This document shows positions 1 through 7,037 of a stretch of DNA of 64,000 bases, in pieces (position 1 is the first letter of the stretch; each line of letters begins with the position of its first letter). The DNA is from CALGYY01 sp963678485 (lineage in GTDB: Bacteria > Bacteroidota > Bacteroidia > Bacteroidales > CAIWKO01). The position numbers were made by a program, and so were the translations under genes. The DNA lies in the NCBI GenBank assembly GCA_963678485.1, contig OY782882.1, positions 4,588,001 through 4,652,000 on the forward strand, in the 5' to 3' direction. The notes below the pieces were generated by a model, which made no database searches, was not told the origin of the DNA, and saw only the letters and a program-made list of their open reading frames with translations.

Positions 1-208
1 GTTCGTAGCGGTTCGGGGTTGATCGGCCATAAAGCCAGTTGTAGAATTTACCGTTTGTAATGTTGCATTCTGCGATTATTCGCGCTCTGAGCTGTGCAAG
101 AGTGTTGGCCGGCTGCCCAAAATACCATGCTCTAAGCTCCTTAGTAATAGGTTTATCGATGCTGCGAACATAGTTAACTTGCTTACTTTTAGACTTTTTA
201 ACTTTCAT
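1..208 (-). CDS. small hypothetical protein, truncated by window edge
   Basis: An open reading frame starts with ATG at 206-208 on the minus strand and runs off the left edge after 69 codons without a stop. The visible N-terminus is lysine-rich (begins MKVKKSKSKQ) and is followed by a soluble, mixed-charge segment containing RAWYFGQP and KFYNWLYGRS. I do not recognise the family. The basic N-terminus and the divergent XRE regulator would fit a small DNA-binding or mobile-element accessory protein, but that is inference. A plausible minus-strand -7 box (TACATTTG) lies 60 bases upstream. The C-terminus is not in the window. Confidence 0.5.
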   Translation of the reverse strand, partial: MKVKKSKSKQVNYVRSIDKPITKELRAWYFGQPANTLAQLRARIIAECNITNGKFYNWLYGRSTPNRYE

Positions 209-235
209 TTGAGAAGAATTTAATGTTAGTATTCG

Positions 236-243
236 TATTTTTG
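236..243 (+). promoter_or_regulatory. -7 box TATTTTTG for the small XRE gene
   Basis: The box matches the Bacteroidetes consensus TAnnTTTG. A TTTG at 208-211 is a possible -33 element, although the 24-base gap is longer than usual. Transcription would begin near 249 and include the 272-312 dyad in the leader. Confidence 0.45.
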
Positions 244-267
244 CATATCATTTGCATAAATGCGAAA

Positions 268-275
268 CAAATGTA
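268..275 (-). promoter_or_regulatory. -7 box TACATTTG for the leftmost ORF
   Basis: Read on the minus strand, 275 to 268 is TACATTTG, a match to TAnnTTTG. The start would be near 262, about 54 bases before the ATG at 208. The box touches the left arm of the 272-312 dyad, so the same protein could control both directions. Confidence 0.35.
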
Positions 276-312
276 CTGCTAACAGGACAATAATTGTCCT
301 CTTGACAGTACA
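272..312. promoter_or_regulatory. 41-bp symmetric interrupted palindrome, probable operator
   Basis: TGTACTG (272-278) is complementary to CAGTACA (306-312), and the core AGGACAATAATTGTCCT (284-300) is a perfect 8-1-8 palindrome. The gaps between outer and inner arms are 5 bases on each side, so the whole element is symmetric about base 292. It sits between two divergent genes, 17 bases before the XRE-family ATG and downstream of that gene's candidate -7 box. Such placement suits an autoregulatory operator, or a hairpin in the leader RNA. Function is inferred. Confidence 0.6.
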
Positions 313-329
313 AAGTTATCAACAATATT

Positions 330-614
330 ATGTTAAAAATAGATATAATAAACAGAATCAACGAATTAATTAAGCTCAGAAAACTTAACAAATCTGAGTT
401 AGCGGATGATCTTAAGATAAGCCGCAATACGTTGTACAGTTATTTGGATGGCAATACAGAAATGACATTGCCCGTATTTCTACAGATATGCGATAAATTG
501 GATTTGCAAGTAAATATCGGCGGACTAGATCCTTTTGATAAAACTATGTCAGTTTTCAAAAAGGAGCTTGTTATCTATGTGGATCAAGCAATTAAGGCAG
601 GAACGTTAAAGTAG
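330..614 (+). CDS. small XRE-family helix-turn-helix regulator
   Basis: A 94-residue protein whose residues about 8-60 form a Cro/CI-type helix-turn-helix: the segments KSELADDLKISRNTLYSYL and PVFLQICDKLDL match helices 2-3 and the later helices of the fold. The C-terminal third (DPFDKTMSVFKKELVIYVDQAI) is probably a short dimerisation helix. It is divergent from the truncated ORF at the left edge and lies just downstream of a perfectly symmetric 41-bp dyad, which is its likeliest operator. Small regulators like this often belong to mobile or toxin-antitoxin loci, but no toxin partner is visible here. Fold assignment is confident; the regulated genes are inferred. Confidence 0.75.
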   Translation: MLKIDIINRINELIKLRKLNKSELADDLKISRNTLYSYLDGNTEMTLPVFLQICDKLDLQVNIGGLDPFDKTMSVFKKELVIYVDQAIKAGTLK

Positions 615-647
615 TTCACACCCTTTTAATGAATTTTTGTAACTGTG

Positions 648-664
648 TATATGTCAGACATATA
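648..664. repeat. 17-bp perfect palindrome
   Basis: TATATGTC-A-GACATATA is a perfect 8-1-8 palindrome 34 bases after the XRE stop codon. It has the same geometry as the core of the dyad at 284-300 but a different sequence. There is no T-tract, so it is not a standard terminator. The rest of the AT-rich stretch 665-842 shows nothing I can assign. Confidence 0.4.
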
Positions 665-842
665 AAGTATCTGTCTTGCCCTAGGGGCGCGGGGTTTATA
701 GCTTTTTGTAAAGGCCTTATTTAGAAACATATACACTTTAACTGAATATTAATTATAAGACAATTATAAAGTATATCAAAATACTGTATTATAGTGTATT
801 ATGATTTCTACTTAACATATTTAGCCTCATCTTACTACTTGT

Positions 843-1316
843 TTAGTGCTGATTAATTAATGTCAATATTTTCTCCAGCCACTTCCCGTCAAGCTCATCG
901 AAGGAATTTAAATCCTTGCTGTCGACATCGAGAACAGAAACCACTTGACCCGTGTTATTTTTTAATGGAACAACGATTTCTGACTTAGACCTTGAATCGC
1001 AAGCAATGTGTCCGGGAAATAATTCTACATCATGAACAATGATCGTTTTCTTTTCATTTATTCCAGCCCAACAAACACCCTGATCTTTTTTTAATTCCTG
1101 GCAAGCTACAGGTCCCTGGTATGGGCCAACGATTAACTTTCCATCAAGAATTGTATAAAATCCACACCAGAAATAATAATCAAACTTGTGATACAGCACG
1201 GCTGCAACCGTAGCCATGTTTGCAATGGTATTATCGCTTTTCGCTAATAAACCTTCGAGTTGTGTAAATATTCGGCTATATCTGCCCGATTTAGCATCTT
1301 CACTTAGTTGTTTCAT
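843..1316 (-). CDS. msrC: free methionine-(R)-sulfoxide reductase, GAF domain
   Basis: A 157-residue single GAF-domain protein of the fRMsr (YebR/MsrC) family, which reduces free methionine-R-sulfoxide in the cytoplasm using thioredoxin-type reductant. The family signature is intact: the WCGFY motif (50-54), the VGPYQG loop (63-68) and all three redox cysteines, C72 in VACQ, C82 in GVCW and C106 in GHIACDSRSKSEIV. Length is normal for the family (about 150-165). It stands alone: upstream on the same strand is a bidirectional-looking hairpin terminator, so it should have its own promoter; a near-consensus -7 box (TAATTTCG, 1344-1351) lies 28 bases upstream. Role: repair of oxidised free methionine during oxidative stress. 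Confidence 0.9.
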   Translation of the reverse strand: MKQLSEDAKSGRYSRIFTQLEGLLAKSDNTIANMATVAAVLYHKFDYYFWCGFYTILDGKLIVGPYQGPVACQELKKDQGVCWAGINEKKTIIVHDVELFPGHIACDSRSKSEIVVPLKNNTGQVVSVLDVDSKDLNSFDELDGKWLEKILTLINQH

Positions 1317-1464
1317 AATATTTTATTTTAGCCTCTACCCTGCCGAAATTAACTTTTTCACCTTGAGCAATGACAGGAAAGATGTGCAGATTCAGGAATT
1401 CCGATTTTTAATGGTCAAAATTAGAACATATTCGCAGATGAGCACCGTTTCAAACTATTTAGAT

Positions 1465-1503
1465 AAAAAAACCTCCGTCAATTGTGATTTAACGGAGGTT
1501 TTG
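1465..1503 (-). terminator. intrinsic terminator of the 1543-3547 operon
   Basis: ACCTCCGT (1471-1478) pairs with ACGGAGGT (1492-1499) around a 13-base loop. On the minus strand the stem is followed by a run of seven T (1471 down to 1465). There is also a T4 run on the plus side, so weak bidirectional action is possible. It separates the metallophosphoesterase operon from msrC. Confidence 0.8.
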
Positions 1504-1542
1504 CTGCAATATGGGCTTTTCGGACAAGCAAATGAGCATCGC

Positions 1543-1842
1543 TTATTTTAGAAAATGCCAGGTAATTAGTAAAATTATGAATAAAATTCCAGCTAACGAA
1601 CTAATAAATAAGTAGTTGGCAATTTTTTCGAAGCGTCTCTCCTTTTTCGGACTTTTTGTTTGGATTGAGATAAATGAAAATATACATGAAAAAGCCAGAA
1701 ACAAGGCTATCACAGAGGTAAACTCATTGATGCTATTGGATGCTGTCTTGTTTGTGACATGTAGCGAAGTAATCACAAAAAGGCAAAATCCTAAAAGAGT
1801 CGCGGCTGTATTCAGAATATGTTGTGAGGTACTGTTTGCCAT
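1543..1842 (-). CDS. three-helix membrane protein of unknown function
   Basis: A 99-residue protein with three hydrophobic segments, about residues 10-28, 42-60 and 73-96, separated by short polar loops. The second loop is strongly basic (KSPKKERRFEK), suggesting it faces the cytoplasm. I do not recognise a family. The ATG lies 1 base after the stop codon of the secreted metallophosphoesterase and the pair shares a terminator, so they are co-transcribed and probably translationally coupled. This hints at a shared envelope role, which is inference only. Confidence 0.6.
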   Translation of the reverse strand: MANSTSQHILNTAATLLGFCLFVITSLHVTNKTASNSINEFTSVIALFLAFSCIFSFISIQTKSPKKERRFEKIANYLFISSLAGILFIILLITWHFLK

Positions 1843-1843
1843 A

Positions 1844-3547
1844 TTATTTTTGGATTGGTACCCCTGATTTCTTAAGCTTTTCCTGCATTTCGGGGCTCAA
1901 TAGTTTTACTAATTCAGCATTATAGGAATTCTTACCATTAGGCATAGGTTCCAGCTGAGTATCGAAAATTTCGTTAGCGGCTACCGCATAGATTCGTGAC
2001 TGAGCTGCAAACGAACCTTCCTTTACCGCCGGATCAACATCAGTAGTAAGAATTGAAAGAGTATAATCACTATTCAACACTATCTCAAACATACGAAACT
2101 GCTGAGGAAACTCACGTAAGGAAGAAGTTTCTACTTCCCAAAAGCCTAATTCAGGATGATTTGGGTCGGGAGATTTGAGGGCGGTAACAGTATTTAGATG
2201 GCGATGACCGGCAACCCAAAGAATCAGGTTTGAATAAGAGTTCAATTTTGCAATAAATGCATCTTCGGTGACAAAAGATGATGGATCCCAGCCGAGTTCA
2301 GGGTTTGGATCGTTAATGCCAATAGGAATATGCGCAGCAATAATCATCAGTTTGCCTTCTGCCTGACCTTTATCTAATTCTTTGATTAGCCAATTGTAGC
2401 GTTCCTGATCAATCGAGGCATGACCATGAATATCCTTACTGGGATCATCATCACGCTGAGTATCGTCCAGCACAAGAATGCGAATAGGAACCTTAGATTC
2501 CGGTTCAAAAGCATAACAGGCAAAACCCATATCTGCATTGGCTTGCGAGAATCCATGTCCTTTGGGGAATGATGAAGTATTAAGGAATTCGCCAATCCAT
2601 TCGCCTCTCATAAGTGCATGGCGATTGGGATCGACTGACAGTAAGGCCGGCGGTGTGCTGAAACTCTTCACAGGGCCAGCGCCAATTACATTGCCCAACA
2701 ATGTGGAACCATCGAGCACTCCCATATAAATGCTGCGGTCGTTTATCCCGTCAGGGACAAAAATATTTCCCATTTTTATGATACTATCACCAATGTATGA
2801 CTTTTTGATATAATCGGTCGGTGGGTAAACCCCCATCCAATTATGATCGTGGTTGCCTAGTGCCTGATACCAGGGAATACTTTTATCAATGCCTGCCGCC
2901 TGATATTCGTCCTGATAATCATTATTTGGCCCCGGATTAGGATCATCCTTTTTACCGGAATCAGGATTTATTTTTTTGCCATCCAGAACATCAATAAACC
3001 ATCTCAATTCATTGTACTGAGCGTTATTGCAATCATCACCCAAAGAAATTCCGAAATCGAATTTGTTTTTTTTGTTTAATGCATTTACAGTTTGCACTGC
3101 GGCATCCAGCACGTGAGTCGTGTAAAGCATAATACCTGAATAAGCCGAAATGATTCCTCCTTTATAACCATAATAGATTCCTTGAGCAGGTGATTCCTTA
3201 TCGGTAAGGTGAATATCTGTCATGGTAAAGAAGTGCAATAGTTTCTTGTCGTTCGTTACTGATGCTGGATTATAGGTGGAAGGCATTAGATCAAGCCGCT
3301 TTTGATAAGGCAAACCTTCGCCAAATTTCCATGCCCCATAACCATACTGAGCGTATTTGTCTAATTCATAGGGAAATATTTTCGGAGAACTCGATGGAAT
3401 AGCCACAGGTTCAATTGACCTTTGAAGTGTGCTAACGACCAAATTATCGATTGGATAGCTTGCTTGCTGGGAATAACCCAAGCTACTGCATAATCCGATT
3501 CCTAAGAATGTTAATGGGAGTACCCATAGTCTACTTTTCTTCTGCAT
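1844..3547 (-). CDS. secreted metallophosphoesterase, RPA4764-like family
   Basis: A 567-residue calcineurin-like phosphoesterase. Residues 1-27 form a signal peptide (hydrophobic core, then GYSQQ). The metal-binding motifs appear in order: DIH at 111-113 (TMTDIHLTDKES), the GDD site at 170-172 with N174, GNHDH at 231-235, then AAHIP and GHRH towards the C-terminus. The arrangement, with long inserts between motifs, resembles the TIGR03768 (RPA4764) family from memory rather than a search. Substrate is unknown; these enzymes hydrolyse phosphomono- or diesters in the periplasm. It is the first gene of a two-gene operon with the small membrane protein. All metal ligands needed for activity appear present. 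Confidence 0.8.
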   Translation of the reverse strand: MQKKSRLWVLPLTFLGIGLCSSLGYSQQASYPIDNLVVSTLQRSIEPVAIPSSSPKIFPYELDKYAQYGYGAWKFGEGLPYQKRLDLMPSTYNPASVTNDKKLLHFFTMTDIHLTDKESPAQGIYYGYKGGIISAYSGIMLYTTHVLDAAVQTVNALNKKNKFDFGISLGDDCNNAQYNELRWFIDVLDGKKINPDSGKKDDPNPGPNNDYQDEYQAAGIDKSIPWYQALGNHDHNWMGVYPPTDYIKKSYIGDSIIKMGNIFVPDGINDRSIYMGVLDGSTLLGNVIGAGPVKSFSTPPALLSVDPNRHALMRGEWIGEFLNTSSFPKGHGFSQANADMGFACYAFEPESKVPIRILVLDDTQRDDDPSKDIHGHASIDQERYNWLIKELDKGQAEGKLMIIAAHIPIGINDPNPELGWDPSSFVTEDAFIAKLNSYSNLILWVAGHRHLNTVTALKSPDPNHPELGFWEVETSSLREFPQQFRMFEIVLNSDYTLSILTTDVDPAVKEGSFAAQSRIYAVAANEIFDTQLEPMPNGKNSYNAELVKLLSPEMQEKLKKSGVPIQK

Positions 3548-3755
3548 AGTGGTTTTGTTTAGTGAATAAAAGCTGAATGTGTGTGTGATATAGTTTGCCG
3601 ATTATCATTAGTAGAGAGAAATTATCGGCATTTTAATTTTGATAAGAATGACAAATATATATTCTTTCATCACACATTAAAAGAATATAAATCATTTCAA
3701 TGCAAAAGACCTGGATAAAACAGGACAATTGACGTGTCTAATGTCAGAAGGAAAT

Positions 3756-4820
3756 TTATTTATGTTTTCCGTGTAAAGTCCTAAAATTAAAGCGTTTCCC
3801 AATAAAAAACTTCAGATGTGCATATCCGTTGGTCAACACAGTATTTGATGGAAAGTGGAGAATGGCAATTTCGTTGAGGGTTACCCCAGCAAAGTATTTA
3901 TCAGAGTTATAGCCAATTACAGCGCGGGCTTCGGTGACTGACCCAAAGTCACCACTGATATCCTTTTTCCCCGTTAAAGGTGTGATATAATGTGCAGTTT
4001 GATAATGGATGCCGGGAAAGAGGCTTAAGGTTAGATAGAAATTGGGGGTTAGCAAGAGCGTGTGCACATAGCCGAAATTCAGGCCGTACTGAAAATTCAA
4101 TTGCTCGGTTAATTCCATATCCTTTGGGAAATCTTCAGCGAAAGCGCCCGGCACCATGGATGAATCGGCTGATAAATAATTAACGAACACCGATGCTCCC
4201 AGCAAAAATGTTCCGGCGCTTTTCTTTTGCCGTTGCTCCCAGCCCAATGAGCTTTGATAAGTGATGTTGCTATGATTAAACGAATAATATGCAGCGGTGT
4301 ACCATGAGATGTTTTGAATATCGGGCCTCAGCAAGAAGTTTTCGTTAGCTGTGAACCACTGCGGGTCGAAGGTTTGGATATTCTCTAGATAAAACCCCCT
4401 TATGTATTGAAACATTGTCGAAAACCACAATCGAGGCCTATTGTATCCAAGTCGAACTCTTAAAATATCGGTTTTGCCCTTTTTCTTGTATTCATGAGTA
4501 AGAAAAGGCAGCTTTAAGGTAAGGTCTATTGACAGGGAATTGTAGGAAAGTCCGGCCCCAAAGCTATAAGGATTGTTAGGTTTATAGCGTAGATGGTTAA
4601 AATGATCATTCGCTTCTATTTCAATATGCTGGTACTTGCGGGTTCCGATGAGAGAAATGAGTAATTTGTTTTTATAAAGCTTCACATAGTTTGAATCAGG
4701 TTCTGTTCGTTGAAGCCTAAACGGTCTGCTTTCCTGTTGCAATACAAGCTCCTGAGCATTCGCTCTAAGGCAAGACACAGATAAAATAAATAGATATATT
4801 AGAATTAGCCTGAGTTTCAT
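3756..4820 (-). CDS. DUF4421 family outer-membrane protein
   Basis: A 354-residue protein resembling the DUF4421 family of Bacteroidetes. Residues 1-23 are a signal peptide (hydrophobic core, then ANAQE). The rest alternates short hydrophobic and polar strands with many aromatic residues (for example RLGYNRPRLWFSTMFQY), as in an outer-membrane beta-barrel, and ends with a positively charged tail. The reading frame is open to a TTG at 4838, but that codon lies inside a -7 box (TAATTTTG, 4836-4843), so the ATG at 4820 was chosen. It is transcribed alone and divergently from the radical SAM gene. Function of the family is unknown. Confidence 0.75.
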   Translation of the reverse strand: MKLRLILIYLFILSVSCLRANAQELVLQQESRPFRLQRTEPDSNYVKLYKNKLLISLIGTRKYQHIEIEANDHFNHLRYKPNNPYSFGAGLSYNSLSIDLTLKLPFLTHEYKKKGKTDILRVRLGYNRPRLWFSTMFQYIRGFYLENIQTFDPQWFTANENFLLRPDIQNISWYTAAYYSFNHSNITYQSSLGWEQRQKKSAGTFLLGASVFVNYLSADSSMVPGAFAEDFPKDMELTEQLNFQYGLNFGYVHTLLLTPNFYLTLSLFPGIHYQTAHYITPLTGKKDISGDFGSVTEARAVIGYNSDKYFAGVTLNEIAILHFPSNTVLTNGYAHLKFFIGKRFNFRTLHGKHK

Positions 4821-4835
4821 ACGGGACGATGGCTG

Positions 4836-4843
4836 CAAAATTA
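4836..4843 (-). promoter_or_regulatory. -7 box TAATTTTG for the DUF4421 gene
   Basis: Exact TAnnTTTG match on the minus strand. Predicted start of transcription is about 10 bases before the ATG at 4820. It rules out the longer TTG-started frame. No TTTG -33 element is visible. Confidence 0.5.
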
Positions 4844-4949
4844 ACGAAATATTGGCTGTCAGGATTTTTTTTCGTTACTTTGATAAAGCCGGATGGCAGA
4901 ATAAGCAGTTCCATTTTTGTTGTACCCTTAACAAATACCAGAACAAATC

Positions 4950-5945
4950 ATGGCAGAATTCTATACACAATTGGAACATAACAATATACGATGCACTCTG
5001 TGTCCGCATCAGTGTATGATATCTCCTCAACAATATGGGGAATGCGGAGTTCGCTTGAACGAAGGTGGCATTTTGCAATCGATGACTTATGGTCGAATTT
5101 CTGCGCTACATGCCGATCCCATTGAGAAAAAACCGCTCTATCATTATTTTCCGGGCTCTGTCATCCTTTCGGTTGGATCGCTGGGTTGCAACCTTCATTG
5201 TGAGTTTTGCCAAAACCACCATATCTCCCAAAGCGGATACAGGGAACATCTTACCAGGGAAATGGAACCAGAAAAACTGATTGATCTTGCTATCCGTGAA
5301 GAAGAGAATATTGGCATCGCCTTTACCTATAACGAGCCTTTGATGTCGTACGAATATGTGATGGAAGTTGGTCCCCTGGCAAAGGAACAAGGTTTGAAAA
5401 ATGTTATGATATCCAATGGCTATATTAACCCACAACCACTTGATAAACTATTAGATGTAATAGATTGTTTCAATATTGACTTGAAGTCATTTTCTGATGA
5501 TTTTTATAAGAAATACACAGGTGGAAATCTATCGCCCGTATTGAACACTTTAAAAAAAATCCGCGCCTCCGGACAACACCTTGAGATTACTTTTTTAGTA
5601 GTCCCTGGCCTGAATGACGATGAAGAAAGCTTTGGTTTGATGCTCCACTGGATTGCCGATAATTTGGGAAAACAAACAGTACTTCATCTTTCGCGTTATT
5701 TCCCACAGTATAAAATGGATAATCCCCCTACTTCGGTGCAAAAGCTCACCGACTTCTATCGTATTGCAAATGAACACCTTGAATATGTATATATTGGAAA
5801 TGTTGAATTGAGTGAGGGTCGGGATACATACTGTCCTGCCTGTAAGCAAAAACTCATTGAACGAAATGGGTATAAAACGGAAATTCCGGGATTAAAATTC
5901 GATGGTAGCTGCTTGCACTGCGGACACCAGATCGCGATTCTGTAA
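4950..5945 (+). CDS. amrS: AmrS-type radical SAM enzyme
   Basis: A 331-residue radical SAM protein of the AmmeMemoRadiSam enzyme family, related to pyruvate-formate-lyase activases. The 4Fe-4S cluster motif is C80-x3-C84-x2-C87 (CNLHCEFCQNH), preceded by the family's N-terminal cysteine pair CTLCPHQC (15-22) and the GECGVR motif. A C-terminal CPAC...CLHC pair (about residues 292-325) looks like a zinc ribbon. The TYNEP motif and the FNIDLKSF strand belong to the partial TIM barrel. The usual partners, the AMMECR1-like and Memo-like proteins, are not in this window, so the gene is an orphan locally. Reaction is not firmly established for the family. It converges with the next gene, 2 bases between stop codons. 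Confidence 0.85.
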   Translation: MAEFYTQLEHNNIRCTLCPHQCMISPQQYGECGVRLNEGGILQSMTYGRISALHADPIEKKPLYHYFPGSVILSVGSLGCNLHCEFCQNHHISQSGYREHLTREMEPEKLIDLAIREEENIGIAFTYNEPLMSYEYVMEVGPLAKEQGLKNVMISNGYINPQPLDKLLDVIDCFNIDLKSFSDDFYKKYTGGNLSPVLNTLKKIRASGQHLEITFLVVPGLNDDEESFGLMLHWIADNLGKQTVLHLSRYFPQYKMDNPPTSVQKLTDFYRIANEHLEYVYIGNVELSEGRDTYCPACKQKLIERNGYKTEIPGLKFDGSCLHCGHQIAIL

Positions 5946-5947
5946 TA

Positions 5948-6868
5948 TCACTCTATACCAATAAACTCTAGCTGACACTTACTCATTCGAATTTCTTTTA
6001 CCTTGGCAATCACACGATTTATCCACTGAGGCTCATTGCCTTCGCGTGCTAATGGATATTCGTGACCTAAAAGATCTCTCACAATGATCCGGTATTGATT
6101 GATTTCTTGGGAGATACCTGATTTTTCAGTACAAACATAATCGAATGCATAGACTTCACCTGGCTGATAATGCGGATGAATTGGTTCTATATAATGCTCA
6201 TAAAGTCCTGGTGTACCAAGCACGCGAGCAAAGATTACTGAGCCTTTTTCAAAACCATATTGAGTATAATACTTGGTGCGCAAATAAAAGAAACTATTAT
6301 TCTGCCGAAGCATAAAATATTCAAGATTCGGCGCCAGTGTACACAAACCTTCCACAACAAAAGGCTGATCGGCATCAGGGGCAGCACCTTCACCAAAATA
6401 ATTGCGATTTGGGTCTGATATCAACAATATACCTTTTTTAATTCTGTCGATAAGGCAATTCAAATTATGGATTTCTTCGCGAATCGCAGAACTCATCTGC
6501 AAATGCGCTTGTTGTCCCCAGGGATCGGTAAGTAATGCTAATTGCTCGGTATCACCAAAACTGTTGATATGTTCAACGCTGCTGGTAAACGCAAAAGGTA
6601 CAACATCACCGGGTTTACAAAAAGGGTGATTCGGTTCCAGAAAGATTTTGCCACTGCAGTTCACTTTATCTACCCTGCATATCAGATCGTTGCCGGGCTG
6701 CAATTGATAATGCGCATAAAATTCCTTTAACAGCAAATGCCTTGATCCTGTTTCACTTTCAAGGACATACCAGGCCTCGTTATCAGGAGGCATTTCGATT
6801 TCGTGTAAGATGCGAAAACGATAAGAAACTCCCTCGGTGAGTGCGCTGTTACTTTCCTGATTATCCAT
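5948..6868 (-). CDS. unknown protein of four tandem related domains
   Basis: A 306-residue soluble protein I do not recognise. It can be read as four units of about 75-80 residues, roughly 9-86, 82-160, 160-238 and 234-306. Each begins with an aromatic beta-strand pattern (for example YRFRIL, YAFDYV) and three end in a motif like IFLEPNHPF or HYIEPIHPH, followed by a K/QPGD/E turn. This looks like repeated beta-barrel (OB- or SH3-like) modules, perhaps nucleic-acid binding; that is inference. The frame extends to a TTG at 6898, but a -7 box (TACCTTTG, 6896-6903) overlaps it, so ATG 6868 is the start. No signal peptide is present, suggesting a cytoplasmic protein. Confidence 0.65.
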   Translation of the reverse strand: MDNQESNSALTEGVSYRFRILHEIEMPPDNEAWYVLESETGSRHLLLKEFYAHYQLQPGNDLICRVDKVNCSGKIFLEPNHPFCKPGDVVPFAFTSSVEHINSFGDTEQLALLTDPWGQQAHLQMSSAIREEIHNLNCLIDRIKKGILLISDPNRNYFGEGAAPDADQPFVVEGLCTLAPNLEYFMLRQNNSFFYLRTKYYTQYGFEKGSVIFARVLGTPGLYEHYIEPIHPHYQPGEVYAFDYVCTEKSGISQEINQYRIIVRDLLGHEYPLAREGNEPQWINRVIAKVKEIRMSKCQLEFIGIE

Positions 6869-6895
6869 GGTTGGAGATACTATATCTATCCTTTG

Positions 6896-6903
6896 CAAAG
6901 GTA
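6896..6903 (-). promoter_or_regulatory. -7 box TACCTTTG for the four-domain protein
   Basis: Exact TAnnTTTG match on the minus strand. Transcription would start near 6890, leaving a 22-base leader before the ATG at 6868. The box is part of a 12-bp palindrome CCTTTGCAAAGG (6891-6902). Confidence 0.5.
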
Positions 6904-7002
6904 TTAAAAATGGCCGACAGGATTGTTTCTGTCGAATATATTGCTATGTATGCTGACTGATGAAATATCCCAAAACGACCTATGAAGGTGACATTTATTT
7001 CC

Positions 7003-7010
7003 TAATTTTG
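7003..7010 (+). promoter_or_regulatory. -7 box TAATTTTG for the LamG/phosphoesterase gene
   Basis: Exact TAnnTTTG match 27 bases before the ATG at 7038. No clear TTTG element about 19 bases upstream. Confidence 0.45.
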
Positions 7011-7037
7011 TAGAACTATACCATTTACAATCCTTCT

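Noticed and set aside
235..244. GTATTTTTGC matches the GTANNTTTGC core of CTnDOT-type attachment sites
   Set aside because: The match coincides with the common promoter box TAnnTTTG followed by C; there is no integrase or direct repeat nearby, so an attachment site cannot be supported.
1216..1551. Plus-strand open frame overlapping msrC and its upstream region
   Set aside because: It runs antisense to a conserved gene and through a terminator hairpin; no family resemblance.
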